Shown: piece by piece, positions 1 to 6,122 of the stretch | Layout: every line of letters begins with the position of its first letter | Numbering within the stretch: the stretch's first letter is position 1 | Source of the DNA: Thermoplasmata archaeon | GTDB taxonomy: Archaea; Thermoplasmatota; Thermoplasmata; UBA10834 | Direction: 5' to 3' | DNA: 9,130 bases | NCBI GenBank assembly: GCA_025457845.1 | Contig: JALOTO010000049.1 | Span: forward strand, 1-9,130 | Position numbers and translations under genes: made by a program | The notes under the pieces: model-generated | The model's database searches: none | What the model was told of the DNA's origin: nothing | The model's input: only the letters and a program-made list of their open reading frames with translations

Positions 1-4
1 GGAT

Positions 5-92
5 GCGGGGGTAGCCAAGCCCGGTCAACGGCGCCAGATTGAGGGTCTGGTCTCGAAGGGGTCCCTGAGTTCGAATCTCAGCCCCCGCACCA
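5..92 (+). tRNA. tRNA-Leu, anticodon GAG, with encoded CCA
   Basis: The acceptor stem GCGGGGG (5-11) pairs perfectly with CCCCCGC (82-88), followed by discriminator A89 and an encoded CCA (90-92). The D stem is GCC/GGC (14-16 with 30-32). The anticodon stem CCAGA/TCTGG (34-38, 46-50) closes a 7-base loop with anticodon GAG at 41-43, which reads Leu codon CTC. The T stem CTGAG/CTCAG (65-69, 77-81) closes the loop TTCGAAT. A 14-base variable region (51-64) makes it a type II tRNA, as expected for Leu. There is no intron. The discriminator A also fits tRNA-Leu. Nothing upstream is visible because the gene lies at the window edge. Confidence 0.96.
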
Positions 93-102
93 CCTTTTTA
101 TT
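93..102 (+). terminator. T-rich terminator after tRNA-Leu
   Basis: Directly after the CCA end the sequence is CC followed by five T (95-99), then ATT. A short T-run with no hairpin is the usual archaeal termination signal, and its place right behind a tRNA supports that role. The call rests on position and composition only. Confidence 0.5.
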
Positions 103-160
103 GTTCCCAATCTTCCAGACGTAATGCGCCGATGGGCCCGCCTGCTGCGTCGCTCAGCAA

Positions 161-172
161 CGGAGATATACC
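161..172 (+). promoter_or_regulatory. possible promoter (TATA-like) for the 208-747 membrane protein
   Basis: The sequence AACGGAGATATA places a purine-rich stretch before GATATA (165-170). A start site about 26 bases downstream would fall near 194, giving a leader of about 14 bases that still contains the ribosome-binding sequence GGTGA at 200-204. The element is weak, and this is the most AT-rich spot in an otherwise GC-rich gap, so the call is tentative. Confidence 0.28.
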
Positions 173-207
173 ACGCGGTACGATGTTCAGTATGCATTCG
201 GTGACTG

Positions 208-747
208 ATGCTCGCTGTCACACATCTGTTCGTCAGTCTGTTATTGATTCAGCTTCTGAGCCTCGACAGGAACGAGTCGTTCATCGCGCTCCTGTTCGGC
301 TTCGGCATCGATCTAGACCACCTCTTCGGGCTGAGGGACTACGTCGCCGTGAACGGATTGTCCGGTCTGACGGACACGGGGCTCCTGATGGACCCAGGCG
401 GCCAGTGGAAGTCGATGCTGCACGCGCCCGTGGCGGCCTTCGTCGTCGGGTCGGTCTCCCTCGCCTCGCGGTTGGCGTTCCCCGCGCTGTTCTGGTTCGT
501 GCACATCGCCATGGACCAGCTCGAGGACTCCTTCCTGGGTCTGTTCTCGATCGTGGAGATGGTGTTGATGGTCTCGAGCGCCGGCATCCTCGTGCTCCTG
601 AGATGGATGGCGTTCTCATGGGGGAGAGAGGGCGCATCCGTGAAGGGATATCTGAGGTCGGAGCTCGGCTCTCTGAGGGTCTGGCGGGCACCGGACGAGG
701 CGTATTCGCGCAATCGAGTCAGAGGAACCCCATTACTGCGTCCGTGA
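208..747 (+). CDS. membrane metal-dependent hydrolase-like protein (YdjM/DUF457-like), 179 aa
   Basis: This is a small polytopic membrane protein with about four hydrophobic stretches (roughly residues 5-19, 24-34, 75-101, 108-127). Polar residues sit where the YdjM/DUF457 'membrane-bound metal-dependent hydrolase' family has its putative metal ligands: His6 in the first segment, D35-x-D37-H38 (GIDLDHL), His72 (SMLHAP) and H99-x3-D103 (HIAMD). No substrate is known for most of this family, so the function stays open. ATG 208 was chosen because GGTGA (200-204) lies just upstream and hydrophobic sequence starts at once. The last codons run into the 3' end of the dehydrogenase gene on the other strand, a 29-bp tail-to-tail overlap. 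The tail after residue about 145 is polar and has no recognisable motif. Family placement rests on the His/Asp pattern, not on strong overall similarity. Confidence 0.72.
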   Translation: MLAVTHLFVSLLLIQLLSLDRNESFIALLFGFGIDLDHLFGLRDYVAVNGLSGLTDTGLLMDPGGQWKSMLHAPVAAFVVGSVSLASRLAFPALFWFVHIAMDQLEDSFLGLFSIVEMVLMVSSAGILVLLRWMAFSWGREGASVKGYLRSELGSLRVWRAPDEAYSRNRVRGTPLLRP

Positions 748-1705
748 ACTCCTTCGACTCCAGCGGACCGCCGACGTCCTTGGTGAGGTTCCCGGCCCGG
801 TATGCTGAGCTCACCGCGTGCTCGATCCTGACGGATTCTTTCTCCAATCCGATGTGCCGCAGCATCATGGCGGCGGACAGTATCGCCGCCGTGGGGTTCG
901 CGACACCCAATCCCGCTATGTCGGGCGCGGAGCCGTGGGCGGGCTCAAAGACCGAGTGCTCGGGACCGATGTTGCCCGAGGGGGCGAACCCGAGGCCTCC
1001 GGCAACGCCTGCCGCCACGTCCGAGAGGATGTCGCCATAGAGATTGAGCGTGACAATCGTGTCGAAGGACGCGGGGTCCGTGACCAGCTTCATGCCCGCG
1101 GAGTCGACCAGTTGATCGGTGCTGCCCAGGTCCGGCGCATCGGCCATCGTCTCCCTGAATGTCCGGAGGAAGAGCCCGTCCGATTCCCTGAGCACGTTCG
1201 CCTTGTGGACGCAGCAGATCCGTTTCCTGCCATTGCTGCGGGCGATGTCGACTGCTGCGCTGCATATCCTCTTGGACCCTGCCGATGTCACCCTCCGCCT
1301 GGTCGTGACGCCGCCATCCTCGCATACCTCCTGCTGGGTGTAGAGCCCCTCGGAGTTCTCCCTGATGATCAGCACATCGATCGGGGACCTTCCATGGACG
1401 TGGACCATGGTCCTGACTGGCCTGATGTTCGCGTAGAGGTCGAGTTCCTTCCTGAAGGTCAGGACGGCGGACCTCTGATGTCTGTCGCCGGATGAGGTGA
1501 CAGCCCCGAAAAGACAGCTATCGGACTTCCGCATCGATTCGAGGGTCTCCTGGGGAAGGGGGTCGCCATACTTCGCGGCTGCCGCGGCCCCTATCTCGCA
1601 GGGCACGAGGCGGAGGTCACTGGTCGTCGCCGCGAGCACTTCGACGGCGCACCCCACGACCTCCGGCCCTATGCCGTCTCCCGGGAGCACGCAGATGGTC
1701 TTCAT
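719..1705 (-). CDS. NAD-type isopropylmalate/homoisocitrate/isocitrate dehydrogenase family enzyme, 328 aa
   Basis: This enzyme should oxidatively decarboxylate a 2-hydroxy, 3-carboxy acid. The family signature is complete: GDGIGPE (9-15); substrate-binding arginines R85 (TFRK), R95 (NIRP) and R115 (RENSEGLY); Tyr122; catalytic K168 (HKANV); metal-binding D201, D225 and D229 (NLYGDILSD). HGSAPDIAG (258-266) carries Asp263, which in the family goes with NAD+ rather than NADP+. RENSEGLY is the archaeal/homoisocitrate form, unlike the RELTGG form of bacterial LeuB. The substrate could be 3-isopropylmalate (leucine), homoisocitrate (lysine, or coenzyme B in methanogens) or isocitrate. Its length is normal for LeuB/homoisocitrate dehydrogenases. 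The ATG lies 3 bases after the TAG of the coiled-coil gene, and no clear ribosome-binding site is visible, so translation may be coupled. Family is certain; substrate is not. Confidence 0.93.
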   Translation of the reverse strand: MKTICVLPGDGIGPEVVGCAVEVLAATTSDLRLVPCEIGAAAAAKYGDPLPQETLESMRKSDSCLFGAVTSSGDRHQRSAVLTFRKELDLYANIRPVRTMVHVHGRSPIDVLIIRENSEGLYTQQEVCEDGGVTTRRRVTSAGSKRICSAAVDIARSNGRKRICCVHKANVLRESDGLFLRTFRETMADAPDLGSTDQLVDSAGMKLVTDPASFDTIVTLNLYGDILSDVAAGVAGGLGFAPSGNIGPEHSVFEPAHGSAPDIAGLGVANPTAAILSAAMMLRHIGLEKESVRIEHAVSSAYRAGNLTKDVGGPLESKEFTDAVMGFL

Positions 1706-1708
1706 GGA

Positions 1709-2776
1709 CTACTCTTGGACGAGCTTGGCGAAGTCGACGAGGTGTTTCTCCACCCTCGCGATGCGCTTGCGGCTGTCGTGAATGTCCTTGTCCATCCGGG
1801 CCGCCATCCTCCTCATCTCGTCGACGATCTCGCCTGCCTCCTTCTCGAGCTCGACGAGCTTCGCGTCGTGGGATATGGCCTTACCCGTGTGTTCCTCTAT
1901 CCTGCGCTCCAGGTCTGCCTGGCGTTCCCTCTCGGCGGACTTCGAGAAGTAGTTGTCCACCTTCGAGTTGAGCATGGTGAGGATGTTGGAGACCTTCTCG
2001 AGGTTCTTCTCGAGCTTCTCCACCCGCACCATGATGTCGTCGAGCCTCTCCGCGGCCTCCGGCGGCTGTGAGGTCTTCTCGACATCGAACATCCGGGTCT
2101 CCATCATCTCGACCTTGCTCTCGAGGGCGGAGACGTTCTTGATCCCCTCGGATATCTCCTCTAGGAGCTGGCGGTCGGGGAACTCGATCTGGATGCTCTC
2201 CGACCCTGGCGTGTAGGCCTTCAGGGACTGGAGGGTGGCTATGGCGTCCACCGTCGGGAAGCCTCCCTTCACCCTCCCGTCGAGGGTCCTCAGGGTCGAG
2301 ATGATCTCGCTCCCCTGCTTCCCGAGCCACGGGTTCGCCCGGACGATCTTGGTGATGTTCTCGATCATGCCTTCGAGCTCCGCCCCCGCGCGTGTGAGCT
2401 CGGAGCGCTCCATGAGCCTCAGGTCCCTGAGGGCGTCCTTCTTCCCCTTCTTGTTCCAGTCGCCGAGCGACCGTCCCTCGAACGGGAAGAACCCGGCGAA
2501 GTGGTCTACGCCCTTGACGACCATGTCCTGCACCTCGTCCCAGTCCTTCTGGCCTCCCTCGACCTTGGCCTCCTTGGACGAATTGAATATCATGCAGATG
2601 GAGCCGTTCGGGAGCAGGAACGATCTGATGGAGTACGGGCCGTCCTGCGCGAACTTGGGGTACGTCTGCGGCTTCTTCTCGTCGATGGTGTCCATGTACG
2701 CCTTGAGGTACTCCCTGGCGAATGCGACCAGGTCTTGGCTGTCGGGTATCTCAGGGCCAGCTTCCTTCGCGCTCAT
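1709..2776 (-). CDS. coiled-coil protein of unknown function, 355 aa
   Basis: I do not recognise a family. Residues 1-110 look like a compact soluble domain with mixed hydrophobic strands (SIRSFLLPNGSICMIF) and a Phe-rich patch (FAGFFPFEG, 93-101). Residues 115-200 are mostly helical. From about 203 to the C-terminus the sequence is heptad-like and highly charged (for example RVEKLEKNLEKV), broken near 235-240 by a Pro-containing linker, so it probably forms long coiled coils and oligomers. There is no signal peptide or membrane segment. The frame stays open far upstream, but that stretch is only a shadow of deoxyhypusine synthase. ATG 2776 is preferred because AAGGAGAGGGAG precedes it directly. 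It lies 44 bases after deoxyhypusine synthase and 3 bases before the dehydrogenase, pointing to an operon. The context does not give a function. Confidence 0.85.
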   Translation of the reverse strand: MSAKEAGPEIPDSQDLVAFAREYLKAYMDTIDEKKPQTYPKFAQDGPYSIRSFLLPNGSICMIFNSSKEAKVEGGQKDWDEVQDMVVKGVDHFAGFFPFEGRSLGDWNKKGKKDALRDLRLMERSELTRAGAELEGMIENITKIVRANPWLGKQGSEIISTLRTLDGRVKGGFPTVDAIATLQSLKAYTPGSESIQIEFPDRQLLEEISEGIKNVSALESKVEMMETRMFDVEKTSQPPEAAERLDDIMVRVEKLEKNLEKVSNILTMLNSKVDNYFSKSAERERQADLERRIEEHTGKAISHDAKLVELEKEAGEIVDEMRRMAARMDKDIHDSRKRIARVEKHLVDFAKLVQE

Positions 2777-2820
2777 CTCCCTCTCCTTCCCTGCGCCTAG
2801 GGTATCCTCGGTTCGTGTTA

Positions 2821-3774
2821 TTAACCTCTCGGAGGGCGGACCTCTCCCAGCATGGAGCTGGCCAGTAGAGGCAGGGTTATCGTTGCGTCCCCTTCCACGG
2901 TGATGTACTTGGCCGTCTCCTTGACCTTCCCCCAGCTCACCGCCTCCCTTATCCTGGCGCCTGACAGCGAGCCATCGTACTCCTCCGCTGTGGTGAGGTA
3001 GACGGCGAAGTCGAGGCCGTCCCTGAACTGGTTCCACCAGATGACATGGTGCTTCGAGATCCCTCCCCCGATCATCAGGGCTCCCGCCCTCTTGGACGTG
3101 AAGACTATGTCGGAGAGTTCCTGCTCGTCCCTGAGGACATCGATCGAGAAGTCTGGGTGCTGCTGCCTGAAGAGCCACAGCTGCGACCCGAAGGCGCCGT
3201 CGGTCAGCCCCGGGACATAGATGGGGATGTCGTTCTTCGCCGCCCAGTACAGTATCGACTTCCTGTCGTTGAGGCGGGTGCCGAACTCGTATGCGAGCTG
3301 CCTGCTCGACATGCACTTCTTCCCGGAATCGTAGAGCTCCTTGAGGATCGGCTGCATCTTCTGCTCGAGCACGACGCCGTAGCTGTCGTTCGGGATGAGT
3401 ATGTTCCCGAGGCGGTTGATGCCCTTCCTGTGCAGGTCCGCGTCGTCCATCATGAAGTCGCCGTGGTAGTACTTCCTCCAGACCCGCGCGAGGTCGTGGT
3501 CGAGCGTTCCACAGGTGGTCACGACCACGTCGACCAGACGGTCCTCGATGAGCCGCCTGATGACCCCTCTGGTCCCCGTAGATATGATGCACGCCGGGAA
3601 CGAGAGGAATATCGTGCACTTCTGCGCACGGAGCATGTCCCTCATTATTCCGCATGCCGTCCCGAGCTTCTTGGCTGTGAAGCCGCCCGAGGCGAGCATC
3701 TGCGCCGTGAGGTCCTTCACCTTCATCTCCGAGTCAATCTCGATGTCGGATATCGGTTTGAGCCTGCTCCCCAT
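2821..3774 (-). CDS. dys: deoxyhypusine synthase, 317 aa
   Basis: Deoxyhypusine synthase transfers the aminobutyl group of spermidine, using NAD, to a lysine of translation factor aIF5A, the first step of hypusine formation. The C-terminal half carries the family core: HHVIWWNQFRDGLDFAVY, TAEEYDGSLSGA and EAVSWGKV. The lysine of SWGK (residue 283 from this start) matches the catalytic lysine of the human enzyme that forms the enzyme-imine intermediate. DGSLSGAR and GDATITLPLL match the known NAD/substrate-site segments. The length is normal for archaeal homologues. A GTG at 3783 would add three residues, but GGGT would then abut the start codon. ATG 3774 has AGGGTG eight bases upstream and is preferred. 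It is the first gene of a likely operon with the coiled-coil protein and the dehydrogenase, and is divergent from the CBS gene. Confidence 0.97.
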   Translation of the reverse strand: MGSRLKPISDIEIDSEMKVKDLTAQMLASGGFTAKKLGTACGIMRDMLRAQKCTIFLSFPACIISTGTRGVIRRLIEDRLVDVVVTTCGTLDHDLARVWRKYYHGDFMMDDADLHRKGINRLGNILIPNDSYGVVLEQKMQPILKELYDSGKKCMSSRQLAYEFGTRLNDRKSILYWAAKNDIPIYVPGLTDGAFGSQLWLFRQQHPDFSIDVLRDEQELSDIVFTSKRAGALMIGGGISKHHVIWWNQFRDGLDFAVYLTTAEEYDGSLSGARIREAVSWGKVKETAKYITVEGDATITLPLLASSMLGEVRPPRG

Positions 3775-3810
3775 CGTGTGCACACCCTGTGGTTATCGTA
3801 CTGAGTGAAC

Positions 3811-3836
3811 CGGCCGAAAACATTTATAGCTTTCTT
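3811..3836. promoter_or_regulatory. shared divergent promoter of the deoxyhypusine synthase operon and the CBS gene
   Basis: The 83-base gap between the two starts is GC-rich except for one element, CCGAAAACATTTATAGCTTTC. On the plus strand it reads as BRE (CCGAAAA) plus TTTATA (3823-3828), about 32 bases before the CBS ATG at 3858; this predicts a very short or absent leader, in line with the lack of a Shine-Dalgarno sequence there. On the minus strand the same bases read AAGAAAGCTATAAATG, a second BRE/TATA about 50 bases before ATG 3774, giving a leader of about 25 bases that holds the AGGGTG site. The element is seen directly; the dual use is inferred. Confidence 0.68.
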
Positions 3837-3857
3837 GCCGGATAGCGAGCCGATAGC

Positions 3858-4343
3858 ATGCTGAAGGTCAAGCAGGTCATGTCGAAGCCCGTCATAACGA
3901 TAACCCCAGAGACTCTCGTGAAGGATGCGACGGCCCTCCTGGCAACGAGGAACGTCTCCGGCGCGCCGGTGGTCGAGGGCGAGAAGATCGTGGGCGTCTT
4001 CAGCGAAGCAGACGTCCTCAGGTCCCTGAAGACCATGAAGAAGGAGATGCGTCTCGTCTTCCCGTCGATATCCTCATTGGGCATCGCCTTCCAGGAGGAG
4101 GTCACCCAGCGCGAGATAATCGAGGCCTACGAGGAGATAGGCAACACCCAGGTCAAGGATGTCATGTCCAAGGAGGTCGTGACGGTCGACGCCGACATAC
4201 CTCTCAACGACGCGATAGCGAAGATGGTCCAGCGCGGGATCTCCCGGCTCCCCGTCATAGAGGACAAGAAGCTCGTCGGCATAGTCACCCGGGGAGACAT
4301 AATCCGCGGACTGGCCATGGATAAGGGCAACGGCGGGCACTAG
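3858..4343 (+). CDS. two-CBS-domain protein, 161 aa
   Basis: The protein consists of two CBS repeats, about residues 4-57 and 99-152, which pair as one Bateman module. Each begins with the V-K-x-VM-S-K signature and ends with the adenosine-binding pattern G-h-x-S/T-x-x-D: GVFSEAD (46-52) and GIVTRGD (141-147). Between them is an unusually long linker of about 40 residues (58-98), partly helical and acidic. No enzyme or DNA-binding domain is attached, so it is probably a stand-alone sensor of AMP, ADP, ATP or S-adenosyl ligands acting on an unknown partner. The start ATG has no clear ribosome-binding site, and the promoter position suggests a leaderless or near-leaderless transcript. It is convergent with the SAP/zinc-ribbon gene (8-bp gap). 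Domain assignment is firm; ligand and partner are unknown. Confidence 0.95.
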   Translation: MLKVKQVMSKPVITITPETLVKDATALLATRNVSGAPVVEGEKIVGVFSEADVLRSLKTMKKEMRLVFPSISSLGIAFQEEVTQREIIEAYEEIGNTQVKDVMSKEVVTVDADIPLNDAIAKMVQRGISRLPVIEDKKLVGIVTRGDIIRGLAMDKGNGGH

Positions 4344-4351
4344 CCGCCGTC

Positions 4352-5941
4352 TCACCACTTGAACAGGCCCTTCTTCTCTTTCTTCTCGTCTTCCTTCTTG
4401 GGGGCGGTCTTCAGGACCCTGGTGACGGTCTTCTTCTCCGGCGCCTGCTGATCGGCCTGCTGCACCGCTGGAGAGATGGCTGGAGGTGCCGCTGCCTCCT
4501 GGGGCGCAGCGGCCGTTGCCATGTTGAAGCGGTGTCCGCATTCGAGGCATCTGCTGCTGGAATCGGGGTAGGTATAGAGGGACTCCTTGCCACACTTCCC
4601 GCACTTCGCCTCGGGGATGCGGGTGATTACACCTCGTTCGACCCTCTTGGCGTCCAAGTCCTTCCTGAGCGGGTCGTGCCTCTCCGTGGCGAGCCTGGCG
4701 TACTTGGCGGCGGCGACTATGTCCTTCTTGGCCATTGCGTCCCTCGCCGATCGGATGAATATCAGCCCGTCTTCCACCGGGAGCCCATATGCTGATGCCT
4801 CCTCGAGGTCTGGCCCGACGGTCTGTATCGTGGAGCTTATCCTCATGACCTGTCTGGATTCGATGTCCTTGTCCCGTATGCTGTCGGCGTGGGCGGTGTC
4901 CGCGGCCTTCTCTATGGCCGCGAGTAGGTCAGCAGCCCTCCTGAAGTCGCTCCTCTCGAAGGCCTTCTTGGCCTCCTCGAGTTCGGTCTCGTGGGCGGCC
5001 TCGTCCTTGCGCGCTTCCCTGCATTCAAGGACCGCGGCTCTGACATAGTGGAACGATGCGCCGATCTGTTTCCCGCGCTCGCTCTTGGCGTACTCCGCGG
5101 TCGCCTTCGCCTCGTCCACAAGCCTGGAGCACTCAACGAAGTTGTAGTCGCCCTTGGCCTGGGCCGCGATCTCTAGTAGTCTCCTCGATGCGGAGGTGTC
5201 CGTGCCGAACGATTCGAACTCGAGGAGCATCCTGTTCAGCTCCTCCATGGCCGTGGCCGTTCCAGTGATGAACGATTCGTATGCCTTGGCGGTGAGGGAC
5301 TCGAGGTTCTCGAGCGCCTCTTCCCTTCTCCTGGGGTGCCCGTCTATGAATGCGCGCTTGGCCTCCGCCAGTGCGGTCTTCAGGGCAGGGTCGAGCTGTC
5401 CCTTCCGCATGGATATCCCTGAGAGGAGCGTCTCGGCGGCCCTGATCGCCAAGGCGGTGGAGTAGACCTCGTATGCGCTTATGCTCGATAGCGCTCTGCC
5501 CCTGGCTTCCCTGTTTAGCTTGATCGCTTCTGCGAAATCCCCGAGCACCATTCGGTTCCAGGCCTTCTCCGCGGCCGAATCTATCTCGAAGAAGCCAGGC
5601 CGCATCATGAGCGCCTGGTCGATGTTCCTTTCTATGGTGACCTCGTCCTCTTCGGGGAGTTCCTTCGCCTGCGCAGGATGCTCCGATATGTCCTTGAGCT
5701 CCTTCTCGATGGCGCGGACCTCGTCCGCCGCGGGCTGCTCCGTCGGTCGGGACTTCTGCTTGGGCCTGTACTTCTCGACAGCTGCTGCGACTTGCTCCTC
5801 GGTCAGGCTGGAGGTGGCAATCCTCTCGATTATCTCCTTCTTGTTCCTGCAGTCGCCGACGTCCACCCCATGTTCGATGGCGAGGGTTTTGAGCTTCTGG
5901 ACCGTGAGCTCGCTGAGCATGCTCCTCGTAGCTTCTGCCAT
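4352..5941 (-). CDS. SAP-like, helical-repeat and zinc-ribbon protein of unknown function, 529 aa
   Basis: I do not recognise the whole protein. Residues about 8-43 (LSELTVQKLKTLAIEHGV followed by the NKKEIIERIA end) match the SAP helix-turn-helix pattern, often nucleic-acid binding. A charged linker (about 55-105) follows. Residues about 110-440 are nearly all alpha-helical, rich in Ala, Glu and Arg, with repeated A-x-x-A/L-F-E-x-x-D-F-x-x-A units that resemble TPR-like or coiled-coil hairpins. A zinc ribbon CxxC-x14-CxxC uses C447, C450, C465 and C468. An Ala/Pro/Gln linker leads to a Lys/Glu-rich tail ending GLFKW. There is no membrane segment or signal peptide. ATG 5941 has GAGAGGAA about nine bases upstream. 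It appears monocistronic, convergent with the CBS gene and divergent from the CDF transporter. A scaffold or nucleic-acid-associated role is a guess from the domains. Confidence 0.9.
   Translation of the reverse strand: MAEATRSMLSELTVQKLKTLAIEHGVDVGDCRNKKEIIERIATSSLTEEQVAAAVEKYRPKQKSRPTEQPAADEVRAIEKELKDISEHPAQAKELPEEDEVTIERNIDQALMMRPGFFEIDSAAEKAWNRMVLGDFAEAIKLNREARGRALSSISAYEVYSTALAIRAAETLLSGISMRKGQLDPALKTALAEAKRAFIDGHPRRREEALENLESLTAKAYESFITGTATAMEELNRMLLEFESFGTDTSASRRLLEIAAQAKGDYNFVECSRLVDEAKATAEYAKSERGKQIGASFHYVRAAVLECREARKDEAAHETELEEAKKAFERSDFRRAADLLAAIEKAADTAHADSIRDKDIESRQVMRISSTIQTVGPDLEEASAYGLPVEDGLIFIRSARDAMAKKDIVAAAKYARLATERHDPLRKDLDAKRVERGVITRIPEAKCGKCGKESLYTYPDSSSRCLECGHRFNMATAAAPQEAAAPPAISPAVQQADQQAPEKKTVTRVLKTAPKKEDEKKEKKGLFKW
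4368..4399 (+). terminator. pyrimidine tract, possible terminator for the CBS gene
   Basis: On the plus strand this 32-base stretch is almost only C and T (one G), starting 25 bases after the CBS stop codon. Archaeal transcription often stops at U-rich tracts without a hairpin. The tract is also the complement of the Lys/Glu-rich tail of the opposite gene, so its composition may simply reflect that coding sequence. Confidence 0.25.
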
Positions 5942-5976
5942 GGGGGGATTCCTCTCGCTTCACGCCACCTATCAGG

Positions 5977-5991
5977 ATTATCTCTGATAAT
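5977..5991. promoter_or_regulatory. inverted repeat, possible operator
   Basis: ATTATC-TCT-GATAAT is a perfect 6-bp inverted repeat with a 3-base spacer. A second one, ATCAG (5971-5975) with CTGAT (5984-5988), overlaps it. The dyad coincides with the TATA-like element of the minus-strand 529-aa gene and stands out as an AT island in the 181-base divergent gap. It could bind a small dimeric repressor, but no regulator gene lies next to it. Confidence 0.4.
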
Positions 5992-6001
5992 TGTTTCGCA
6001 C
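5986..6001 (-). promoter_or_regulatory. promoter of the SAP/zinc-ribbon gene
   Basis: Read on the minus strand, the bases are TGCGAAACAATTATCA: a BRE-like purine block (GCGAAAC) followed by the AT-rich box AATTATCA. The box centre near 5991 predicts transcription start near 5965, giving a leader of about 24 bases that contains the GAGAGGAA ribosome-binding site before ATG 5941. Spacing and composition fit an archaeal promoter well. Confidence 0.55.
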
Positions 6002-6085
6002 GCGGCGTCGCGCTCCGAGAACAATCACCATGAGGCCCTAGCGGCATAGGCCAGCTTCATCACCGACTCAAGCGCGGCTTCCTCA

Positions 6086-6100
6086 ACAAAACCTAAGTAC
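6086..6100 (+). promoter_or_regulatory. possible promoter of the CDF transporter gene
   Basis: ACAAAACCTAAGTAC has an A-rich BRE-like block before the TATA-like CCTAAGTA (6092-6099). It lies about 27 bases before ATG 6123, so the transcript would be leaderless or nearly so. The TATA part is a poor match to consensus, so the call rests mainly on spacing and local AT richness. Confidence 0.38.
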
Positions 6101-6122
6101 AATCCAAGATGTTGAGCGAGGC

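Noticed and set aside
132..1040. A 302-codon plus-strand open frame
   Set aside because: It is Arg-rich with no motif, and overlaps the membrane protein in another frame and the dehydrogenase antisense; both of those carry family motifs.
818..1495. A 225-codon plus-strand open frame opposite the dehydrogenase
   Set aside because: It lies wholly antisense to an enzyme with all catalytic residues present.
1709..3655. A 648-codon open frame on the minus strand spanning the coiled-coil gene and most of deoxyhypusine synthase
   Set aside because: Only the part from ATG 2776 looks like protein with its own ribosome-binding site. The upstream part is an Arg/Pro/His-rich alternative frame of the well-supported deoxyhypusine synthase gene, a common effect of high GC.
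3775..3783. GTG 3783 as the start of deoxyhypusine synthase
   Set aside because: The possible ribosome-binding bases would touch the GTG, whereas they are well spaced for ATG 3774. The difference is three residues, so this is a preference rather than a proof.
3046..3804. A 252-codon plus-strand open frame opposite deoxyhypusine synthase
   Set aside because: It is the antisense shadow of a conserved enzyme; its composition (Val/Glu/Arg/Leu runs) mirrors the codons of the real gene.
5133..6047. A 304-codon minus-strand open frame over the SAP/zinc-ribbon gene
   Set aside because: It is a +1 frame of the 529-aa gene, rich in Gly, Arg, Gln and His, without motifs or a start context.
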